Source of the DNA: CAJXUU01 sp963975265
Lineage (GTDB): Bacteria; Bacteroidota; Bacteroidia; Chitinophagales; Saprospiraceae
Direction: 5' to 3'
Assembly: GCA_963975265.1 (NCBI GenBank)
Contig: CAXBGT010000168.1
Location: forward strand, 1 to 12,580
DNA length: 12,580 nt
Shown: one piece after another, positions 7,893 through 12,580 of the stretch
Numbering within the stretch: position 1 is the first letter of the stretch
Layout of the letters: every line of letters starts with the position of its first letter
The notes under the pieces: model-generated
Told to the model about the DNA's origin: nothing
The model's database searches: none
The model's input: the letters and a program-made list of their open reading frames with translations, nothing else
Translations under genes and position numbers: made by a program

Positions 7893-7908
7893 TTAATCAT
7901 TTGATTAA
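7893..7908. promoter_or_regulatory. second TetR operator candidate, before tolC-like gene
   Basis: A 16-bp palindrome, TTAATCATTTGATTAA (7-bp arms TTAATCA/TGATTAA, 2-bp centre). It differs at only one of 16 positions from the core of the large inverted repeat upstream of tetR (TTAATCGTTTGATTAA, 8609-8624). It lies between tetR and the tolC-like gene, directly in front of the tolC start, where bound protein could block an internal promoter or the transcribing polymerase. Confidence 0.6.
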
Positions 7909-7925
7909 TAAATAGGCAAAAAAAA

Positions 7926-8540
7926 TTAACTAACGATCAGCATTGACTCTACCCATAGAGGGATAAGTCTCTTTCTTTCTTGGATCATTTCAAAAATATT
8001 ATCTTTTGGAATACCAGAAACCACAGAAATCATCGGCTGTGCAATAAATGGGAATACAATTAGACCCATCAGGTTTAATAAAAAATGAATAGGATTGATA
8101 GCCGGAATCTCTCCATTTATGAAACCTTGTTGAAATTGACGAATAAAGACAGAGCTCTTCGCTTTTTCCAATGCGCCAAGTTTTGAAAGGTATTCCTCTG
8201 GATTATCACGAACAGCATTTATGATGAATGGAGCTACATTTTGATTTTTTGTAAGAAGGTCTATATAGTGATCAACAAATAAAGCAATCTTATCTTTTAG
8301 AGATGTCTTTTCATCATTTAAAATTGTTAATACACCTGAGGAAAACGATTGCAAAGTCTCCATCATAATGATATCAAAAAGTTTCTTTTTACTTCTAAAA
8401 TAGTAATTTATTAGAGCAAGATTAAGATCTGCAGCCTCTGCTATATCACGCGTTTTGGTGGCATCAAAACCTTTAGCGAGGAATACCTCACGAGCTGCTT
8501 CCTTTATTTTTTGCTCCGCTCCCTGGTTCTTTTCTACCAT
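7926..8540 (-). CDS. TetR-family repressor of the exporter operon
   Basis: A 204-residue TetR-type regulator of normal length. The N-terminal DNA-binding domain is clear: KIKEAAREVFLAKGFDATKT, then the helix-turn-helix at about 28-48 (RDIAEAADLNLALINYYF) and RSKKKLFDIIM. The helical C-terminal domain (about 60-204) would bind an inducer and form the dimer; its sequence gives no clue to the ligand. It is the first gene of the seven-gene operon, with the tolC-like gene 38 bases downstream, so it very probably represses its own transcription and that of the exporter. The E. coli counterpart operon is controlled by CecR, also of the TetR family. The large palindrome upstream and its core copy before tolC are the likely binding sites. 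Confidence 0.93.
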   Translation of the reverse strand: MVEKNQGAEQKIKEAAREVFLAKGFDATKTRDIAEAADLNLALINYYFRSKKKLFDIIMMETLQSFSSGVLTILNDEKTSLKDKIALFVDHYIDLLTKNQNVAPFIINAVRDNPEEYLSKLGALEKAKSSVFIRQFQQGFINGEIPAINPIHFLLNLMGLIVFPFIAQPMISVVSGIPKDNIFEMIQERKRLIPLWVESMLIVS

Positions 8541-8571
8541 TAAGAATGCTGATTGAGTCTACTGTTGGTTG

Positions 8572-8579
8572 CAAGTATA
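8572..8579 (-). promoter_or_regulatory. possible -7 element of the exporter operon promoter
   Basis: On the minus strand this reads TATACTTG, one base off the Bacteroidota -7 consensus TAnnTTTG. It lies between the large palindrome and the tetR start and would give a leader of about 25-30 bases. No good -33 TTTG is seen at the expected distance; that position falls at the edge of the palindrome. Tentative. Confidence 0.35.
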
Positions 8580-8593
8580 AGGATAAAATATCA

Positions 8594-8639
8594 ATTTAAT
8601 CATATTAATTAATCGTTTGATTAAATAATATGATTAAAT
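8594..8639. promoter_or_regulatory. 46-bp inverted repeat, operator of the TetR regulator
   Basis: Two 21-base arms around a 4-base centre (GTTT, 8615-8618) are complementary at 20 of 21 positions. The left arm runs 8594-8614 and the right arm 8619-8639. It contains four half-sites of the TTAATC(A)/(T)GATTAA type: 8596-8602, 8609-8614, 8619-8624 and 8631-8637. These could hold two TetR dimers. It lies 54 bases upstream of tetR and just upstream of the probable -7 element, the expected place for an autoregulatory operator. Confidence 0.7.
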
Positions 8640-8644
8640 CACAA

Positions 8645-8673
8645 GCTTATTGGTTAGCAACCATCAAATAAGC
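8645..8673 (-). terminator. hairpin after the dioxygenase-like gene
   Basis: GCTTATT (8645-8651) pairs with AATAAGC (8667-8673), and GGTT (8652-8655) pairs with AACC (8659-8662) around an AGC loop, with a 4-base bulge. It lies 41 bases beyond the stop of the dioxygenase-like gene on the same strand, but is followed by a poor U-run (TTGTGATTTAATC). It could be a weak terminator or another protein-binding site of the tetR upstream region. Confidence 0.3.
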
Positions 8674-8713
8674 ATTTAAATGATCACACTCATTGAGTCC
8701 GCTACGAAACATC

Positions 8714-9340
8714 TTATTGATAATTCGGAATATTTAAACCAAGAATAATATCACGTTCAATAGTAAGAATATCGCTTATCATCTTCGGATTTGCTATTCC
8801 TGAACCTGCACGATTACGTAAGCTATTTCTTTCTTCTTTTGTAAGCATCGGATCATCGTCAAATACGTAATTATCAACGTAGTATTCGTTTTTATTCGGC
8901 TCTTTAATCGTAAGATGAATATGCACTGGTTCCCTTCCATTTGGATATGCCGCAGGTCGAAATGTGTAAAAAGTATATCTTCCATCAATGTCCGTTTTAA
9001 TCCAACCTCGAATATATCCATGTCTTCTTGCCCATCCCTTTTCGTCTCCAATGGTTTCGTAAATTCCTTTTCTGTTTGTTTGATAAATATATAAGATAAC
9101 ATCTTTGGCAGGAGCCTTACCATCATTTTTGTAAACAGTCCCAGTAATTTTCAACTTGGGTTCTGTGCTTAGAAAATTCGGTAAAGTATCCGATGATGTT
9201 AGCTTTCTATCCCCGTATTCAAAAATGGCTTCACATCCCTCACAACCTCCGCCTATGTTTTGTTTTGACTTGCTATCTGTTTGAGATTTACAAGAAGAAA
9301 AAGTTAGAAGAAATACTGATAAATAGAATAACTGATTCAT
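8714..9340 (-). CDS. intradiol ring-cleavage dioxygenase-fold lipoprotein
   Basis: A 208-residue protein using the ATG at 9340. The frame extends 18 codons further, but this start puts a lipoprotein signal (MNQLFYLSVFLLTFSSC, Cys17) at the N-terminus. A Cys-rich GGGCEGCEAIFEY segment follows, then the intradiol dioxygenase beta-sandwich. The four Fe(III) ligand positions of protocatechuate 3,4-dioxygenase seem present: Tyr94 (KGIY), Tyr132 (FRPAAYP), His140 and His142 (VHIHL). The fold often cleaves catechols, but secreted single-domain members like this one have poorly known substrates, and the protein is far from catechol pathway genes here. It is transcribed divergently from the nuclease-like gene. 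The exporter operon next door may be unrelated. The fold is well supported; the substrate is unknown. Confidence 0.85.
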   Translation of the reverse strand: MNQLFYLSVFLLTFSSCKSQTDSKSKQNIGGGCEGCEAIFEYGDRKLTSSDTLPNFLSTEPKLKITGTVYKNDGKAPAKDVILYIYQTNRKGIYETIGDEKGWARRHGYIRGWIKTDIDGRYTFYTFRPAAYPNGREPVHIHLTIKEPNKNEYYVDNYVFDDDPMLTKEERNSLRNRAGSGIANPKMISDILTIERDIILGLNIPNYQ

Positions 9341-9713
9341 CTTTTGATTTTGATTATTGACATCAATATACTTAAAAGATAGTCTGACTTTCATTTTTCA
9401 CCTCATGCCGACTACCGTTACATCATTTTGCGACAGAATAGCTATTAATGAAACTCTGATAGACAGCTGTAGATTATATCAAAACTGAACTATTTTTAGT
9501 AAACCAATTGAAATTGCTACAAACGCACAAATAGGTCACCTACCCTTCACATTATGATTGTGACCAAATACGAACACTTTCAACCAAATAGAGTAATAAC
9601 AAGTAACTAATATGCCGAGACTTTAGATATCCTCACAATCCCAATAAATTAGTAAGATTGGATAGACTTCTATTATCTACGGTGGTTTGTTTAACTATGA
9701 ATTCAAAACTCTC
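9341..9713. other. divergent intergenic region
   Basis: This AT-rich stretch separates the dioxygenase-like gene (minus) from the EEP-family gene (plus) and must contain both promoters. On the minus strand, TATCTTTT about 30 bases before the 9340 start is a possible -7 element. On the plus strand I see no convincing -7/-33 pair. There is no additional gene and no notable palindrome. Confidence 0.4.
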
Positions 9714-10793
9714 ATGAAACTTAAATCCTTTTTACAAATCTTTGGAGGCATCGCTATTGTCTTGACTTTACTTCCATTTATCGCGATTGACTATTGGTGG
9801 ATCAGAGTTTTTGATTTCCCGCATTTCCAATTGACTGTTTTGACATTTATCGCACTTCTTACTTACTTTATTCGCTTTGACATTAATCAGAAGAACGATT
9901 ACATATTTGTTGGAGTTATCTTAGCCTGCTTTTTATTCCAGCTTTCTAAAATCTATCCTTACACCCCATTCGCTAATTATGAAGTTCTTGAAAGTTCACA
10001 AAATGAACAAGTGTCTTCTTTTAGTATATTCACAGCTAACGTGCTACAGAAAAATGATAAAAAAGACAAATTACTTGCAGCAACTGAATCCAATAAAGCA
10101 GATATTCTACTCTTTACTGAAACCGATGAAAAATGGTTAAATAATATTCTACCTGCAGTTAAAAATGACTACACCTATAAATCTGAATATCCCTTAGACA
10201 ACACTTACGGAATGTTACTTTATTCTAAATTTCCGCTGATCAATCCCCAGGTGAAATTTATGGTAGAAGATAGCATACCTTCCATTCATTCACTGTTTAC
10301 TTTACCCAGTGGCGACACTATACAACTCTATGCGATCCACCCTACGCCACCAATGCCACAACATAATCCTAGCTCTTCAGATCGTGATGCAGAGATGATG
10401 AAAATTGCACTTTTATCCATGCACTCTAAGTATCCAGTTTTGGTATTAGGAGATTTTAATGATGTAGCTTGGTCTGAATCGACCAATAATTTCCAAGAAA
10501 TAAGCGGCCTGTTAGATCCACGGAAAGGTCGAGCTTTCTACAATACATTTAACGCAAAAAACATCCTAATGAGGTGGCCTCTGGATCACATTTTTATTTC
10601 TGAGCATTTCAGATTGATAGAAAAGAAGCGAGGCAAGGCTATTGATTCTGACCATTTTCCCATTTTTGCAAAGTTGAGTTTTGAGCCAGATGGTGCAAGC
10701 ATGCAAAAAAAAGCACCTCCATCCCAAGAACAAATAAAAACGGCAAGAGAACAAATACAAGCTGAGAAGGAAGCAGACTCAGAAGGTGGGTAA
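9714..10793 (+). CDS. membrane-anchored endonuclease/exonuclease/phosphatase-family protein
   Basis: A 359-residue protein from the ATG at 9714; a TTG at 9687 would add nine residues. Three membrane helices (about 8-28, 38-56, 62-80) are followed by an EEP (DNase I-like) domain with its motifs in order: Asn109 in FTANVLQ, Glu136 in LFTETD, His209 in AIHPTPP, Asp247 and Asn249 in LGDFND, LDHIF at 290-294, and SDHFPI with Asp313-His314. All metal-binding and catalytic positions appear intact, so it is probably an active Mg-dependent hydrolase. The layout resembles the YafD group. The substrate could be nucleic acid, a phosphoinositide-like compound or another phosphodiester. The C-terminal 35 residues are charged and disordered-looking (Lys/Gln/Glu-rich). 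It converges on the S74 fragment 97 bases downstream. Confidence 0.87.
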   Translation: MKLKSFLQIFGGIAIVLTLLPFIAIDYWWIRVFDFPHFQLTVLTFIALLTYFIRFDINQKNDYIFVGVILACFLFQLSKIYPYTPFANYEVLESSQNEQVSSFSIFTANVLQKNDKKDKLLAATESNKADILLFTETDEKWLNNILPAVKNDYTYKSEYPLDNTYGMLLYSKFPLINPQVKFMVEDSIPSIHSLFTLPSGDTIQLYAIHPTPPMPQHNPSSSDRDAEMMKIALLSMHSKYPVLVLGDFNDVAWSESTNNFQEISGLLDPRKGRAFYNTFNAKNILMRWPLDHIFISEHFRLIEKKRGKAIDSDHFPIFAKLSFEPDGASMQKKAPPSQEQIKTAREQIQAEKEADSEGG

Positions 10794-10890
10794 ATGAAGG
10801 TGAATCAAATTTTTTGTTTGAATAGGAAGATCTTATTTCATATTCTATTGCAGGCACTGCAGCTTATTGTTTTTCAACTCCCATCATTTT

Positions 10891-11286
<396 letters not shown>

Positions 11287-11340
11287 TGCACAATTATGTC
11301 ATCATTTTAGTAAAAAATACTGCCAAAACTGGATTCTTGG

Positions 11341-11646
11341 TTAATTCCAAAACCTTACTTTCATTAAACTACCTAGCCCTGTTAGATCTGTCAACGCACT
11401 ATTGTTGAGAATGAAGAAATCTCCACCTATAGAAGTAAGTTGACTAAGTCCATTCAGATTGACTATCTTTCCCGCTACACTTTCCTCAATGGTAACGTGG
11501 TGGAGCATATTGGTACATCCTGGATAATTGGAAGGAAATGCATCAATGTCCGCTTGTGAAGTAAGTACAATATCCGAAGTCGGACAATCTGCATGTATAG
11601 ATAGCAATGCAACAATAAAAACTAAAAAAACCAGTATTTTATCCAC
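11341..11646 (-). pseudogene. truncated secreted L-domain/leucine-rich protein
   Basis: A 101-residue frame starting with GTG at 11646. It has a signal peptide (about 1-19, ILVFLVFIVALLSIHA), then DCPTSDIVLTSQADIDAF, PGCTN, and a receptor L-domain / leucine-rich pattern: VNLNGLSQLTSIGGDFF, then NNSALTDLTGLGSL. In this family such repeats normally continue for many turns, but here the frame diverges into MKVRFWN and stops. An ATG ten bases upstream is out of frame; removing one A from the ATGAAAGAAAG run would give an MKKVDKILV-type signal start, so the start may be frameshifted too. Together with the S74 remnant downstream it is probably the front end of one decayed cell-surface gene. Confidence 0.55.
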
Positions 11647-12106
11647 TTTCTTTCATTTTTAGATTGCTAAATACTATTATAATTTTCAACTCTAACTTAT
11701 TGATTATCAACAATTAATTTGAATAGAAAATTCAAAAAATCAAGTCTTACTGATACATTCATCTACGGTTTGCTTTTTACATCAGCAGAAAACAATAATA
11801 TCTAGCTTACTTTGTTGGTAATTCTTCCGATTGCTCACAACTGATTGACTTTAATATTTGAACTTTAGGAATTTTATTCCATATTATTTATGGTTGGTTT
11901 AGCAGTAGATTTCGAAATTACTGCACATGAGTACTACTTAAAATGTAACACATTGCTTTATTAAAAAAAAACAATCTCGTACTATTAAGTAATTCTCTAC
12001 AATAAGATAGTGGTATTCTCTATATTAGGCTTAGTTATCCGTATTCTGACAATCAGAATAGCATTGATCGATAAACTATTTTTTCAACTAGTTAAACATT
12101 TAAATT
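11647..12106. other. intergenic region between divergent genes
   Basis: This 460-base AT-rich stretch lies between the start of the L-domain fragment (minus) and the small membrane protein (plus). It contains an A9 run at about 11963-11971 and a perfect 19-bp dyad at 12042-12060. I see no further ORF with protein-like composition and no clear TAnnTTTG promoter. Confidence 0.4.
12042..12060. promoter_or_regulatory. perfect dyad upstream of the GlsB-like gene
   Basis: TATTCTGA-CAA-TCAGAATA: 8-bp arms without mismatch around a 3-base centre, 47 bases before the start codon. Size and position suit a regulator-binding site. No matching regulator is encoded in the window. Confidence 0.4.
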
Positions 12107-12370
12107 ATGTCTATTGAAAGTATTTTAATTTGGATCCTATTAGGTGCTGTTGCCGGATGGTTAGCAGGAGTCTTTGTAAAAGGACATGGTCTTGGATTAG
12201 GAGGCAATATCGTCGTAGGAATTGTAGGCAGTTTTTTGGGTGGTTGGATTGCTCAACAACTTGACATATCAGGTGCCGCAACAGGCGGGTTCAACTTGGC
12301 AAGTATTGTTACTGCGGTCTTAGGCGCTGTAGTTTTATTAGCTATAATCGGTTTAGTAAAAAAGACTTAA
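12107..12370 (+). CDS. GlsB/YeaQ/YmgE-family small membrane protein
   Basis: An 87-residue, very hydrophobic, glycine-rich protein of the transglycosylase-associated (YeaQ/YmgE/GlsB) family. It has three predicted membrane helices (about 5-22, 32-50, 63-84) with the family patterns GAVAGWLAG, GGNIVVGIVGSFLGGWIA and SIVTAVLGAVVLLAIIGLVKK. Members are general-stress or envelope-stress genes in many bacteria, but the molecular role is not established. The length is normal and the gene intact. It stands alone, with a palindrome 47 bases upstream and a hairpin terminator 20 bases after the stop. Confidence 0.93.
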   Translation: MSIESILIWILLGAVAGWLAGVFVKGHGLGLGGNIVVGIVGSFLGGWIAQQLDISGAATGGFNLASIVTAVLGAVVLLAIIGLVKKT

Positions 12371-12390
12371 CACAAAACAACTAACTTTAG

Positions 12391-12420
12391 GAGATTGCTT
12401 CGAAAAGGAGCAATCTCTTT
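12391..12420 (+). terminator. rho-independent terminator of the GlsB-like gene
   Basis: GAGATTGCT (12391-12399) pairs perfectly with AGCAATCTC (12409-12417) around a 9-base loop and is followed by TTTC. The U-run is short, but the position right after the stop codon fits. Confidence 0.7.
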
Positions 12421-12516
12421 CAATAGCGTTAATGGCTGGCATCATCCTTGTGCTATTGGATGGCCTGCTATCGCGACTTCATTTACAATTCGCTATATCG
12501 ATCTTTAAGCTTCCCA

Positions 12517-12580
<64 letters not shown>

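Noticed and set aside
8645..8673. The hairpin considered as a strong rho-independent terminator or a riboswitch.
   Set aside because: It has a bulged stem, a weak U-run and no conserved riboswitch core; kept only as a low-confidence terminator.
9341..9394. ATG at 9394 as the start of the dioxygenase-like protein.
   Set aside because: It would bury the lipoprotein signal 18 residues inside the protein; the ATG at 9340 gives a proper signal peptide with Cys17.
9687..9713. TTG at 9687 as the start of the EEP-family protein.
   Set aside because: The extra nine residues add nothing family-like, and the ATG at 9714 begins a normal MKLKSFLQIF membrane-anchor start.

Overview
The window is AT-rich chromosomal DNA from a member of the Bacteroidota, most likely a free-living Saprospiria- or Cytophagia-like lineage. 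The evidence is: lipoprotein signal peptides of Bacteroidota style, few clear Shine-Dalgarno sequences, AT-rich spacers built from TTGATAATT-type units, a secreted lyase-like lectin fold, and an S74-type chaperone domain of the kind found at the end of large Bacteroidota surface proteins. There are no rRNA, tRNA, CRISPR or insertion-sequence signatures. The left edge cuts through a gene. The right edge ends inside a (CAA)n microsatellite, which may be a contig end.

Layout: (1) 1-864, minus strand: start of a secreted polysaccharide-lyase-like protein that runs off the left edge. (2) 865-1401: a poorly coding gap with two doubtful small ORFs. (3) 8540 down to 1402, minus strand: one seven-gene operon, tetR - tolC-like - hlyD-like lipoprotein - ABC ATPase - ABC ATPase - ABC-2 permease - ABC-2 permease. 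(4) 9340-8714, minus: lipoprotein with an intradiol dioxygenase fold. (5) 9714-10793, plus: membrane-anchored endonuclease/exonuclease/phosphatase-family protein. (6) 11646-10891, minus: two remnants, an N-terminal L-domain-like piece and a C-terminal S74 chaperone piece, separated by an (AAT)n microsatellite. They look like the ends of a broken surface-protein gene. (7) 12107-12370, plus: GlsB/YeaQ/YmgE-type small membrane protein with a hairpin terminator, then the (CAA)n tract.

The operon is the main system. It matches, gene for gene, the E. coli cecR-ybhG-ybhF-ybhS-ybhR exporter, with two differences: the double ATPase YbhF is split into two overlapping genes, and a dedicated outer-membrane channel is included. 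It therefore encodes a complete three-part envelope exporter. The two ATPases carry complementary defects (Q- and H-loop changes in one, signature-loop change in the other), which predicts one working and one degenerate ATP site. A 46-bp near-perfect inverted repeat lies just upstream of tetR. A second copy of its 16-bp core (15 of 16 identical) lies between tetR and the tolC-like gene, so the TetR protein probably controls its own promoter and may act a second time at the tolC start. The substrate cannot be read from the sequence.
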